Shown here one piece after another: positions 45,323 through 53,222 of a stretch of DNA of 64,000 nt. Each line of letters starts with the position of its first letter. The first letter of the stretch is position 1. Position numbers and translations under genes: made by a program. This DNA comes from a virus: IMG/VR virus record IMGVR_UViG_3300034101_004588, positions 146,957-210,956 of that record; one strand, 5' to 3'. A model generated the notes under the pieces. That model saw only the letters and a list, made by a program, of their open reading frames with translations. It was not told the DNA's origin and did not search any database.

Positions 45323-46173
45323 TACAGTTTTAAAAGCGTTTGTAATCGGCTTACAACGTCTTGATACTTATTTGCTGGAGAAACTCCAACCCACCAATCT
45401 GTAGGTTCATCTTCTAAAAGATCAAAGTTGTTGCGGGTTAAGTCTTCATCGTCGTCATGTTCTTTGGTGACAAATCCATACATATGAACAAAGGCTCCAT
45501 CATTAAATTCTATATACCAATCAGCCTTAGCTTGATCGGTATCAAAGTAAGCGTCAATATCTCCTTGATAGTCTAAAGAATTAGGAGTCGGATTTATATC
45601 TGACATCTTATCCATCATATCTTCATAACTTACTCCCCCAATAAAAAATTCGGTAGGGCTCATGTCATCTTTTGCTTCTAAGGCTCTTTCTTTCCATTCT
45701 TTATAACTTAAAAATTGAAAGTTTTGAGACATTTTAAAAGATTTTAAACCTTCTAATTTACTTTCTGATATCTGTTCCGGCAATGTTTGTTCTAGATGTT
45801 CACTATAATCTTTAGATATTTTCTCTGGACCAATAACAAACCATTCCAAGATTTCATTTTCTAGCATTTGATCTACCGACAAAGCTAATACAGAGGCGAT
45901 ATAAATTTTTCCTCCGTTGGTAAAGGTTATTTCCCAAGCAATTTTAGTATCTCCTCCTTTAGTTTTATCTATTGAAGGTTCTACTCCTTTAAGATAATTT
46001 TTTAAAATAGGATAGGTAGCAGTAAATTCAAAAACTCCTTCTTTTATTGAAGGGTCTTTAAGAACCAAATCCCATAGATTTACTGGTTTAACTTTCTCTA
46101 TATCAAATCTATTAGCAAAAGACTTTAAAGCGTCTAACTTATTATTTTCTTTTAGATATTGCTTAAAGTTCAT
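45322..46173 (-). CDS. two-unit head-cargo family protein, 283 aa
   Basis: Starts MNFKQYLKENNKLDALKSFA (LKE site). Unit 1 has IAWEITFTNGGKIYIAS; a second junction QISESKLEGLKSF at about residue 135-147 (ISE site) precedes unit 2 with ADWYIEFNDGAFVHMY and VVSRLQTLL. Two tandem copies of the same domain separated by a cleavable linker. Confidence 0.7.
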   Translation of the reverse strand: MNFKQYLKENNKLDALKSFANRFDIEKVKPVNLWDLVLKDPSIKEGVFEFTATYPILKNYLKGVEPSIDKTKGGDTKIAWEITFTNGGKIYIASVLALSVDQMLENEILEWFVIGPEKISKDYSEHLEQTLPEQISESKLEGLKSFKMSQNFQFLSYKEWKERALEAKDDMSPTEFFIGGVSYEDMMDKMSDINPTPNSLDYQGDIDAYFDTDQAKADWYIEFNDGAFVHMYGFVTKEHDDDEDLTRNNFDLLEDEPTDWWVGVSPANKYQDVVSRLQTLLKL

Positions 46174-48326
46174 ATTATGTTTAGAGGTATATTATTTATA
46201 TTAAATTTTTCTGTGACCTCTTCTCTTTTTTTATTAGACCAAACATCAAAAGAATAATTTTGATCGTAATCTATATTTGAACCTTTGGCGTGAGTTTTAA
46301 AAATAGCAATTAAGGTCCCGTCTCCAAATATTATTCCCCACCCTGTATTAAATCTATAGTCCATGCGAAAGTGGGGATAATGAAACACTGTACCTAATCT
46401 TTTTTCTAATTGGGGGTAGGAACTATTGATTTGAAAGGCAAAATATTTATATATTTCCGGAGCCAATCTATCCGGATTAACTATTTCTATAATTTTATTA
46501 CTTTTTTGAAAAGCTTTTAATCCTTCTAGTTTATTACTTTCCTCTTGCACATACACTTCTGAATTTGGAAACATAGAGGATATTCTATTTTTTAAATCTG
46601 GTTTACTTGTTGTTTTTGCTTTCGATTTTTTTGATGGAATATAAACATACCATCTTTCATTTGCAGTTTCTAAATCATAATTAAAATGGTTTTGTCTTTG
46701 CTGTGTATTTTTTAAATAATCCATCATATTACTATTGAGACCTGGTGTAATTATACATTTTAAACCGTCTTTAAATGTAAATGCCCATAATACATATTCA
46801 AATAAAGATTGAGAACTAGTATCCCATTTCCAAGGATCGAAATTGCCTGCAGGAAGATTAAGTTTTTGTGGTTCTCCAAATTTGTTTTTAACTTCTTTTA
46901 AATTAGATACAAAAGATCCCAAACACTCAAATCCCGCATCAGAAAAGTTTGGGTCTTTAGAAATTTCAAATTGTTGAGTATCTAAAAATTGTTTAAATCC
47001 TAATATTTTATTATTTTCTTTTATAATTTGTTTGTTGAGAATGGTTTTTATTCTTTCAACTACATCTAAAGCATTTTGTTCATCCTGATCATTAGCTACA
47101 TAAACATCCCAAGGATGATCTTCATCCGGATCTAATTCTCCAAACATTTCCATAGCATCTTCATTGGTTAATCCTTGTAAAATAACTTTATTACCATCAC
47201 CAAACTCTATACCCCAATTGTAAATAATTGTGTCACCGTTACGAGGATTGACATCTCTTTCAATTCGCGGTTCTCCAAATTTAGATTTTAGATTGTTTAT
47301 CGAAGCATAAAAGTCATCTGTCGGATCTGCGTGCACGTAATTATCAAACCTGTATTCATTATTAATATTTTTTTCCCAATTTTTAAGAGTTTGTTGGTCT
47401 ATTGATCTGAATTGCAATTTACTAAAAAAACTTTTTAAATTTATTAATTTATTATTTTCTTCTATATTTCTTCTAGTCCAAGGCACAACATCTAAATTTA
47501 TTTTTGTTTGTCCTAATATAAATTTAAGACGATCTGATAAATCTTCTTTTTCTTCTGCCCCTTCATAAGTTCCATAAACAGTCCATTTGTCGCTAAAATA
47601 AACAGTTATATCTGCTTTAGAAACCGATCCTGTCTTTAAATAACGATCGGTTACATCTTTTGGAATATAGTTACTGGTGATATACATTGCCTTGCCATCA
47701 GCAAAAGTAATAACCCACATAAAAGCTGAATAAGTGGTATTTGGTAAAGTTTCTACAAAAGGTTTACCAAACAATTGAACTATTTCATTATAATTTTTAA
47801 AAAACTGTCCCATCATTGTAAGATTAGTTTTAGGTAAATCTTTTAAACCCGAGAGTTTAATTATTTTATAACGATTATAAAAATTTTTAAATCCTTGTAA
47901 TTTATTTTCTTTTAAAAGTTTACCACCCTTTTCTTTTATAGCTTGTTTTATTCTTGCAATGTAATCTTTTGGATTCATACCAGATACCGTCCAATAAGTT
48001 ATTTGTTCTAGATTTTTCTTTGCGTTTATGCCAAAAGGTTTTATTTCTTTTAAAGCAGATACAGAAGCCTTTGCTCCGTCTTTAAAAGTAACCAACCATA
48101 TCCAATCTGTTTCATCAAACCCTATTTTTTTTTCTTTTGGAGGTTTACCAAAAGTTTTTAATAAAGCATCATAAGAAACATGAAATCCTTCTACTCTATT
48201 TTCTTGAGAAGGATACATTGGTTGTAAAAAATCACTATATTCTTCCGGTGAATAATCATTTGAAACAAATGCTATTCCGTGAGAAGCTGAAAAATCTTTT
48301 AAAGCTTTTAATTTAAAATTATTCAT
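46170..48326 (-). CDS. five-unit head-cargo polyprotein-like protein, 718 aa
   Basis: Five tandem units begin at about residues 1 (MNNFKLKALKDF), 138 (LLKENKLQGFKNF), 290 (IEENNKLINLKSF), 437 (IIKENNKILGFKQF) and 596 (QEESNKLEGLKAF). Units have an FGxP element, a WxxxFxDG strand pair (WLVTFKDGAK, WVITFADGKA, WGIEFGDGNK, WAFTFKDGLK, WGIIFGDGTL) and usually a C-terminal helix. Each internal junction has a Glu in an (I/L)xE-like context, except the last (VQEE). Parsimonious reading: tandem duplication of a packaged protein, cut apart by the prohead protease. Confidence 0.75.
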   Translation of the reverse strand: MNNFKLKALKDFSASHGIAFVSNDYSPEEYSDFLQPMYPSQENRVEGFHVSYDALLKTFGKPPKEKKIGFDETDWIWLVTFKDGAKASVSALKEIKPFGINAKKNLEQITYWTVSGMNPKDYIARIKQAIKEKGGKLLKENKLQGFKNFYNRYKIIKLSGLKDLPKTNLTMMGQFFKNYNEIVQLFGKPFVETLPNTTYSAFMWVITFADGKAMYITSNYIPKDVTDRYLKTGSVSKADITVYFSDKWTVYGTYEGAEEKEDLSDRLKFILGQTKINLDVVPWTRRNIEENNKLINLKSFFSKLQFRSIDQQTLKNWEKNINNEYRFDNYVHADPTDDFYASINNLKSKFGEPRIERDVNPRNGDTIIYNWGIEFGDGNKVILQGLTNEDAMEMFGELDPDEDHPWDVYVANDQDEQNALDVVERIKTILNKQIIKENNKILGFKQFLDTQQFEISKDPNFSDAGFECLGSFVSNLKEVKNKFGEPQKLNLPAGNFDPWKWDTSSQSLFEYVLWAFTFKDGLKCIITPGLNSNMMDYLKNTQQRQNHFNYDLETANERWYVYIPSKKSKAKTTSKPDLKNRISSMFPNSEVYVQEESNKLEGLKAFQKSNKIIEIVNPDRLAPEIYKYFAFQINSSYPQLEKRLGTVFHYPHFRMDYRFNTGWGIIFGDGTLIAIFKTHAKGSNIDYDQNYSFDVWSNKKREEVTEKFNINNIPLNII

Positions 48327-48625
48327 ATACCTTCAAAAAATCCGTTTCTTTCTAAAAAACTATTTAAAATTTCTTTAGCTCTTTCTCTTTCTCCATACCA
48401 ATGTACACCATATAGCTCATTTTCTGGATCATGAATTGTATTATGTACGAATTGCCATAACACCTGCCAATGACTAGATCCTTGAATGACTGTTCTTAAA
48501 TTTAATTGTTCTGGTATATGTTCTCTCATGAAGTCTAAAATCTTTTCATCCAATTCTGAATGTCTGGAAAAAGATTTTAATGCAGACAATTTATTATTTT
48601 CTTTTATATATTTTTTAAAATTCAT
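48323..48625 (-). CDS. head-cargo family protein, 100 aa
   Basis: Starts MNFKKYIKENNKLSALKSFS (IKE site), nearly identical to 45322-46173 in its first 19 residues. The mature part is short and helical (HWQVLWQFVHNTIHDPENEL). ATGA overlap with the polyprotein gene. Confidence 0.65.
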   Translation of the reverse strand: MNFKKYIKENNKLSALKSFSRHSELDEKILDFMREHIPEQLNLRTVIQGSSHWQVLWQFVHNTIHDPENELYGVHWYGERERAKEILNSFLERNGFFEGI

Positions 48626-48628
48626 TGG

Positions 48629-49057
48629 TTATCTTTTATTTAATAAATGATCTAATCGTTCTAAAATTTCTTGTTCTCTTCCTATTGGACCAGTTACTTG
48701 TGCTATAACTGGGCTGTCTGGAATAACATTATTTTCCTCATCATAATGCAAATCATGAACTTCAGTACTTAATATAACTTTAACACCATCGTTAAATTCA
48801 ATCCCCCATTCTAAAAATTTTGCTCTACCTGGTCCTTCGTCTGTGAAATCGGGTTCTCCAAATAAATCTATCAAACTATCATATCTATCTACAACCATTT
48901 CTGTCATATAATAATCCATGCCCAACTTTTCTATATCTTTTACTGACATAGAAAAATAAGGTTTTGCATCAAATCTTTTTTTTACCATATATGCTCCTGC
49001 AAATTGTTTAAATGCTTCTAATTTATTTTCTGTATAATATTTTAAAAAAGTTTTCAT
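48629..49057 (-). CDS. head-cargo family protein, 142 aa
   Basis: Starts MKTFLKYYTENKLEAFKQFA; the site is YTE rather than (I/L)xE. Domain has FGEPDFTDEG, FLEWGIEFNDGVKVILST and ILERLDHLL, a clear WxIxFxDG member. Confidence 0.66.
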   Translation of the reverse strand: MKTFLKYYTENKLEAFKQFAGAYMVKKRFDAKPYFSMSVKDIEKLGMDYYMTEMVVDRYDSLIDLFGEPDFTDEGPGRAKFLEWGIEFNDGVKVILSTEVHDLHYDEENNVIPDSPVIAQVTGPIGREQEILERLDHLLNKR

Positions 49058-49434
49058 GTTAATATATTAGTTAATCTTTCAATCACTTCTTTTGATTTAT
49101 TTTCTGGAGCAGATACACTATAAGCATAAAATTCATCTCCTCTCGACAAATATCTTAACACGGATAATGTATTATCTCCAAATTCTATAATCCAGAGAGG
49201 ACCCATCATGCCGTAAGCTCCGGTTATTGGTTCTCCTAAAAGTTTTTTAACATCTTTATAAGGAGGAGCTTTAGGAAAAACAATTGTTTTATAATTAGCT
49301 AATATATTAGGATCTGCTAATTCGGGATATATTCTGTTAATATCCGCTCGAGTTCTCATCCCTTCTTTGTTTGCTGCTATAATTTGATTGGCTTTAACAA
49401 ATTGTTGAAAACTTTTTAATTTATTTTTATCCAT
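49054..49434 (-). CDS. head-cargo family protein, 126 aa
   Basis: Start at ATG 49432-49434 (MDKNKLKSFQQFVKANQIIA), overlapping the previous gene by 8 nt. No leader before NKL, as in 46170-48326. Domain has LLGEPITGAYG, LWIIEFGDNTLSVL and VIERLTNIL. Confidence 0.65.
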   Translation of the reverse strand: MDKNKLKSFQQFVKANQIIAANKEGMRTRADINRIYPELADPNILANYKTIVFPKAPPYKDVKKLLGEPITGAYGMMGPLWIIEFGDNTLSVLRYLSRGDEFYAYSVSAPENKSKEVIERLTNILT

Positions 49435-50233
49435 GACGTAAAAAATATTCTCTGTCTGCATCAAATTCTTTACGTTCGTAATTAAAATTTGCTATCATAT
49501 CTTTAAAAGGTATGAATATTTCATCACCTTCTTCTGCTTTACGAAATGCTTGTCTGGGTTCTATTTTGCTCCAAAGCATATGAAGACCGGTAGGTTTAAC
49601 TTCTAATATTTCCCCAGTAACACTATACTGATCTGCAACTACTTCTCCGTATTGAGCATAGCTAAAACGTTTACGACCATATATAGTTAAATCCAAATCA
49701 ACAGCGTCTTTAAAAAGATTGTAAAGATCGTAAGAATTTACTAATCGTGAAGAATATTGTAAATTATCATATTTTCGAATTATGTCTCGTCTCTTTTCAT
49801 CACTAACAAAAGATTTTAAACCTTCTAGTTTATTGTTTTCGGATATTTGTTTTAATCCTAATTTATTTAAAATTGTGTTTAAAATATCTTCAGCGTCTTT
49901 ATAAGCATTAACAATTATAGATATGCCTTTATCTTGTTCGTTTGTTAAAAAAACTAAACGAGAAGGTGTTCCTCCCATTTTAAAATCCCAAATATAAGAT
50001 TTATAGTCTCTTGGAATTTTTTTTGAAACCCAAGATCCTCCATGTCCAAATAAATCAGCCAATTGACTTGGATAAATTGTTCGGTCTTTTGGTATTTTAT
50101 AACCAGCTACGGTTTCATTTTGAACCGAAGGATAAGAAGTTTTGAAGTCTCCTGAAGGAATGTATTCAATTTGATTAAACGATTTTAAAGCTTTTAATTT
50201 ATCATTTTCTAATAGATATTGCTTAAAGTTCAC
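49427..50233 (-). CDS. two-unit head-cargo family protein, 268 aa
   Basis: GTG start at 50231-50233; MNFKQYLLENDKLKALKSFN (LLE site). Unit 1 has YIWDFKMGGTPSRLVFLTNE, a diverged WxIxFxDG core. A second junction QISENNKLEGLKSF (ISE site) at about residue 131-144 starts a different, beta-rich unit (VVADQYSVTGEILEVKPTG). Confidence 0.67.
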   Translation of the reverse strand: MNFKQYLLENDKLKALKSFNQIEYIPSGDFKTSYPSVQNETVAGYKIPKDRTIYPSQLADLFGHGGSWVSKKIPRDYKSYIWDFKMGGTPSRLVFLTNEQDKGISIIVNAYKDAEDILNTILNKLGLKQISENNKLEGLKSFVSDEKRRDIIRKYDNLQYSSRLVNSYDLYNLFKDAVDLDLTIYGRKRFSYAQYGEVVADQYSVTGEILEVKPTGLHMLWSKIEPRQAFRKAEEGDEIFIPFKDMIANFNYERKEFDADREYFLRHG

Positions 50234-50241
50234 ATTTCTAT

Positions 50242-50628
50242 TTATTCTTTGATCTCCGGAGTCATCGCATATATATTATAAAGATACAAGACATATTCTT
50301 TAAATTGATCTTGTAAAGAATAAATTGTTAGTTCTTCGAAAGGGTTTGTAGGTTGCATTTCTAAAATACCTTGCAAAGATTCTATAAAAGATAGCATTAT
50401 AGAATCATATCTTTTTGGTCCTATTAATTCTTTTTGTTCTTTGGTGACCATTGATTCATAAGACAAATAGGATTTGACTTGTTCTTGATCTATTTTACCA
50501 TCTTTAACAATATCAATGGGTTTGTTTTCGATAAAAGATTTTAAAGCTTGAACTTTTGGTTCTATTTGTTCTTGAAACACTTTGTCTTCTTTAACAAAGT
50601 CTTTAAAAGCTTTAAACTTTTTTAACAT
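50242..50628 (-). CDS. head-cargo family protein, 128 aa
   Basis: Starts MLKKFKAFKDFVKEDKVFQE, then EQIEPKVQALKSFIENKP: two KxxALKxF-type motifs 20 residues apart with IEP/IEN between. All-helical remainder. It heads the second cargo block, but no strong late octamer is visible upstream. Confidence 0.63.
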   Translation of the reverse strand: MLKKFKAFKDFVKEDKVFQEQIEPKVQALKSFIENKPIDIVKDGKIDQEQVKSYLSYESMVTKEQKELIGPKRYDSIMLSFIESLQGILEMQPTNPFEELTIYSLQDQFKEYVLYLYNIYAMTPEIKE

Positions 50629-50631
50629 AAT

Positions 50632-50790
50632 CTATTCTTCTGATTCCCTCTTAAAGGAACGTTTAGGTATGTTAACCTGTTTAAGTTTTTTAGTAGGATA
50701 AAAAACTTCTTTCATTTCTTTTTTAGAAAGCAAAGGAAAAATTTCCGTACGAAGATAATATTTGTTATGAGTTGGGAATATACCGTGCAT
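50632..50790 (-). CDS. small basic protein, 52 aa
   Basis: ATG 50788-50790. MHGIFPTHNKYYLRTEIFPL then LLSKKEMKEVFYPTKKLKQV and a basic end KRSFKRESEE. Ends 4 nt before the cargo block. Unknown. Confidence 0.5.
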   Translation of the reverse strand: MHGIFPTHNKYYLRTEIFPLLSKKEMKEVFYPTKKLKQVNIPKRSFKRESEE

Positions 50791-50839
50791 AGAATTTATA
50801 ATAAAATATTTAGAACAAATTTCAACTTTTTTAAAAGGG

Positions 50840-51075
50840 GTGTTTTATAGGCTGTTATAGTTTTTAACAGGGATAATGTCTAGCGCTACATTATCTCAAC
50901 ACCTAACCATTTGTTGTAGGCCATTTATAAGGCTGTTGCCACACCTTGTTTATACTCCATGATCGGTGGAGTTGTTGGTCTCTCCAACATGGTCTATTCA
51001 TTTCAGGACTCAAACCTGGGGCCTGACTCTCCCGTTGAACCTTTTGGTTCAAATTATTTTCAAAGAACATTAACA
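50840..51075. ncRNA. structured non-coding region with serial hairpins
   Basis: No credible gene. In order on the plus strand: CTGTTA/TAACAG, GATAATGT/ACATTATC, CTCCA/TGGAG with 7-nt loop, TGTTGG/CCAACA, CAGG-ACTCAAA-CCTG, and TTGAACC-TTTT-GGTTCAA. Several loops are tRNA-arm sized, but no cloverleaf closes. A second structured RNA of the phage or a tRNA-derived relic; strand unknown. Confidence 0.4.
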
Positions 51076-51099
51076 ATTTAATATATTTTATCGGTAAAA

Positions 51100-51282
51100 T
51101 CAACTTAAAATTTCCGACATTTCTTCTTGTAGTTCTTTTTTAGTTTTTAACCGGTAACCATCTCCTATTTTAATGGCAATACCTTCTGCTATCAAATAAT
51201 CTAAAGCGGATTGAACTTGAGCGATTTCTTCTTTGTTAGGTTCTATTACTCTTAAAACCTTAGGTCTTTTTATTTTTTTCAT
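51100..51282 (-). CDS. small winged-helix-like protein, 60 aa
   Basis: MKKIKRPKVLRVIEPNKEEI then AQVQSALDYLIAEGIAIKIG with DGYRLKTKKEL: helix-helix-wing pattern of a small wHTH. Start overlaps the stop of 51279-51371 (ATGA). A DNA-binding role is likely by fold only. Confidence 0.58.
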   Translation of the reverse strand: MKKIKRPKVLRVIEPNKEEIAQVQSALDYLIAEGIAIKIGDGYRLKTKKELQEEMSEILS

Positions 51283-51371
51283 TTTAAAAGATATTCTATC
51301 AAATATAATCCACCCATTATCATTGTTAATAATAAAATAAAAGACATTAATAAAATAAAGTTTTTATTCAT
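51279..51371 (-). CDS. tiny membrane peptide, 30 aa
   Basis: ATG 51369-51371. MNKNFILLMSFILLLTMIMG then GLYLIEYLLK: a single hydrophobic helix. Coupled to the wHTH-like gene by ATGA. Role unknown. Confidence 0.5.
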   Translation of the reverse strand: MNKNFILLMSFILLLTMIMGGLYLIEYLLK

Positions 51372-51386
51372 AAAGTTTTTATTTGA

Positions 51387-51617
51387 TTAATCTTTAAAGG
51401 TTTCAATTCGCCGAGAAGGAAAAGTAGCACTCCAAAACCCTAAAGAATCTCTTAATTGTATAATTTTCTTGTAAAGAATAGGATTTTCTTCTGATAATTT
51501 ACGAAAATCTGATCCTTTTTGTTTTTGAGCCCATGTTACGAATTCGCCCATGTTTTGAAAAGTTTTGCTAACTAAAAAATTTACTTTTTTATGTTCGGGT
51601 TGATATATTGTTTTCAT
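51387..51617 (-). CDS. unknown protein, 76 aa
   Basis: Start at ATG 51615-51617 (MKTIYQPEHKKVNFLVSKTF), coupled to the gene upstream by ATGA. Alpha/beta; ends SRRIETFKD. Not recognised. Confidence 0.6.
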   Translation of the reverse strand: MKTIYQPEHKKVNFLVSKTFQNMGEFVTWAQKQKGSDFRKLSEENPILYKKIIQLRDSLGFWSATFPSRRIETFKD

Positions 51618-51787
51618 AACCATTTTATTAAAATAATTAAAGCAGCTCCTATTAAAGCCCATTTACCAAATTTTTCAATGTCTTCTTTAGTGTATCCCAT
51701 TATTTTAGGTTGATAATCTTTATAGGTTTTTTGATGTCTGTGCTTTCCACAGCTACAATTACCACAACTTTGTCTTTTCTTTCTCAT
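51614..51787 (-). CDS. small Cys-rich membrane protein, 57 aa
   Basis: ATG 51785-51787. Starts MRKKRQSCGNCSCGKHRHQK, a basic Cys/His cluster (CxxCxC), followed by a membrane helix GKWALIGAALIILIKWL. The cytoplasmic metal-binding-like head with a C-terminal anchor is unusual for so short a protein. Confidence 0.55.
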   Translation of the reverse strand: MRKKRQSCGNCSCGKHRHQKTYKDYQPKIMGYTKEDIEKFGKWALIGAALIILIKWL

Positions 51788-51795
51788 ATTAATAA

Positions 51796-52050
51796 TTAAA
51801 CCTCTTGAAAATATTTCTCGGTCTCTGGATCATCAATATTATTATAAAATTGTTGATGAGTATCAAATAAATTTTGAGAAACGATTTGTATTTCTGGAAT
51901 TAAATTTTTATCAAAAACTAAAATTCCTTTTTTTCTAGGAATCTGATAAATTTTTGCGCAAGAAGAACAATAATTTGTTTTAATTAAATTAAAACGAACT
52001 GCTTCTATAGGATTGTTACAATTAATACACAAAGAGGAATTCATTAGCAT
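51796..52050 (-). CDS. zinc-ribbon protein, 84 aa
   Basis: CINCNNPIEAVRFNLIKTNY with CSSCA: two CxxC knuckles about 17 residues apart, like DksA/TraR-type or rubredoxin-like ribbons. The start may be MNSS at 52044 or the upstream ATG at 52050. Possibly a transcription modulator. Confidence 0.6.
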   Translation of the reverse strand: MLMNSSLCINCNNPIEAVRFNLIKTNYCSSCAKIYQIPRKKGILVFDKNLIPEIQIVSQNLFDTHQQFYNNIDDPETEKYFQEV

Positions 52051-52107
52051 AAAAAAATACTATATTTTACATGGAATATCCACAAAAAAATATAAGTATT
52101 AAATTAT

Positions 52108-52230
52108 ATGACGGTGTTTCAGTGGGTGGCTGTAGGGGGATTTATTATTTATATATTTTGGATTTGTTGGTTTGAAATTAGACCCCACACAAAAACAAAA
52201 ACAAAAGAAAAAAAGAAAATTAAATTTTAA
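52108..52230 (+). CDS. tiny membrane protein, 40 aa
   Basis: ATG 52108. MTVFQWVAVGGFIIYIFWIC then a Lys/Thr tail. N-terminal membrane helix rich in Trp. Stop overlaps the end of the convergent gene 52227-52883. Confidence 0.5.
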   Translation: MTVFQWVAVGGFIIYIFWICWFEIRPHTKTKTKEKKKIKF

Positions 52231-52883
52231 TCGGTTTTTTCTTTTTCTAAAGAACCGCGAGACATTTTATCTTTTGCGGTCTCTTTGACTTCTTTAATCC
52301 ATTCATCATAATAATACCATTCAGGATATAAGGTATTGTTTCCTACTTTTAAAACTCTATTAGCTTGTAGTACCCCTATAGATTTAGGTGGTGAATTTTG
52401 CATACTTGCTATAGTTTCTGATATGCAATATTTGGGTTTTTCATTTCTTTTAACTATTTCAAAAAATCCTTTGTTGGGTCCTGATTTTATGTAATACACA
52501 GAATAATCTATAGCAAGAAAATCATAAAGATCTTTATATTGATTTTGTAGACCAGACCTTTGTAAAAATCCTTTGTCTATTATTTTTATAAAATATTGTT
52601 TAAGATTTGATTGCACTGATGGTTGAGATATAGTCATTGCAAATACTCCGTCTGGAAAAGAAGGATCTACTAAAACCACGAATTTGCCTTGTTTAAACGA
52701 AACTCCGTTGGTGCCTATTGGTTTGGTAGCTTTTTGATCTTTGTCTCTTTGCCATTTTGCTAAACTTTCTCTGAATTTATCTAAAGGCAATTGACCTGAT
52801 TGTAAGGTTTTTGCAGCTGTAGTGATTGCAGAAGATAAAAAATTTCCTATACCTTCTTCATATATTTCTTCAAATTTTAACAT
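52227..52883 (-). CDS. unknown protein with cargo-like start, 218 aa
   Basis: Starts MLKFEEIYEEGIGNFLSSAI; IYEE is an I-x-E-type site. Middle is beta-rich (GVSFKQGKFVVLVDPSFPDG), the end helical. CATAAATA (52894-52901, minus) lies 10 nt upstream, so it is probably late. Possible head-packaged protein. Confidence 0.62.
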   Translation of the reverse strand: MLKFEEIYEEGIGNFLSSAITTAAKTLQSGQLPLDKFRESLAKWQRDKDQKATKPIGTNGVSFKQGKFVVLVDPSFPDGVFAMTISQPSVQSNLKQYFIKIIDKGFLQRSGLQNQYKDLYDFLAIDYSVYYIKSGPNKGFFEIVKRNEKPKYCISETIASMQNSPPKSIGVLQANRVLKVGNNTLYPEWYYYDEWIKEVKETAKDKMSRGSLEKEKTD

Positions 52884-52928
52884 AATCTTTATTTATTTAT
52901 GGTTTATAAGATAAATTATATAAAGAAC

Positions 52929-53207
52929 ATGAAAGAACCTCTTTTCATTTTAAACAATTATGTTTATTCTAATAAGATATATTCTGGCACATTTCCCATA
53001 TACACGGAAGAAACAAAGTGTATGTTGTCTCAGACTAATGAAGAAATTTTAGACTTAATGCAAGAATTAAATGAAAATGAAATTTTGGGTATATTAGATG
53101 AAAGCAGCACCCGTAGAAATGAAAGATTTATAGAGCCGGATTATACTTTAGATAGTAGAACTCCTCCAAGACCAACTCTTGAGAGCTATTTTTGGTTATA
53201 TGCCTAA
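52929..53207 (+). CDS. unknown protein, 92 aa
   Basis: Start chosen at ATG 52929 (MKEPLFILNNYVYSNKIYSG); the frame extends to 52899. Acidic middle, C-terminal PPRPTLESYFWLYA. First gene of the plus-strand virion module. Confidence 0.55.
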   Translation: MKEPLFILNNYVYSNKIYSGTFPIYTEETKCMLSQTNEEILDLMQELNENEILGILDESSTRRNERFIEPDYTLDSRTPPRPTLESYFWLYA

Positions 53208-53222
53208 ATATTAAATACAATT

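Noticed and set aside
46170-48326. CRISPR array or simple DNA repeat
   Set aside because: Repetition is at protein level with long diverged units; no short identical repeats with uniform spacers are found anywhere in the window.
50903-51103. Minus-strand open frame of 66 codons
   Set aside because: It covers the serial hairpins at 50840-51075, has no leader, and its composition is unlike the neighbours.
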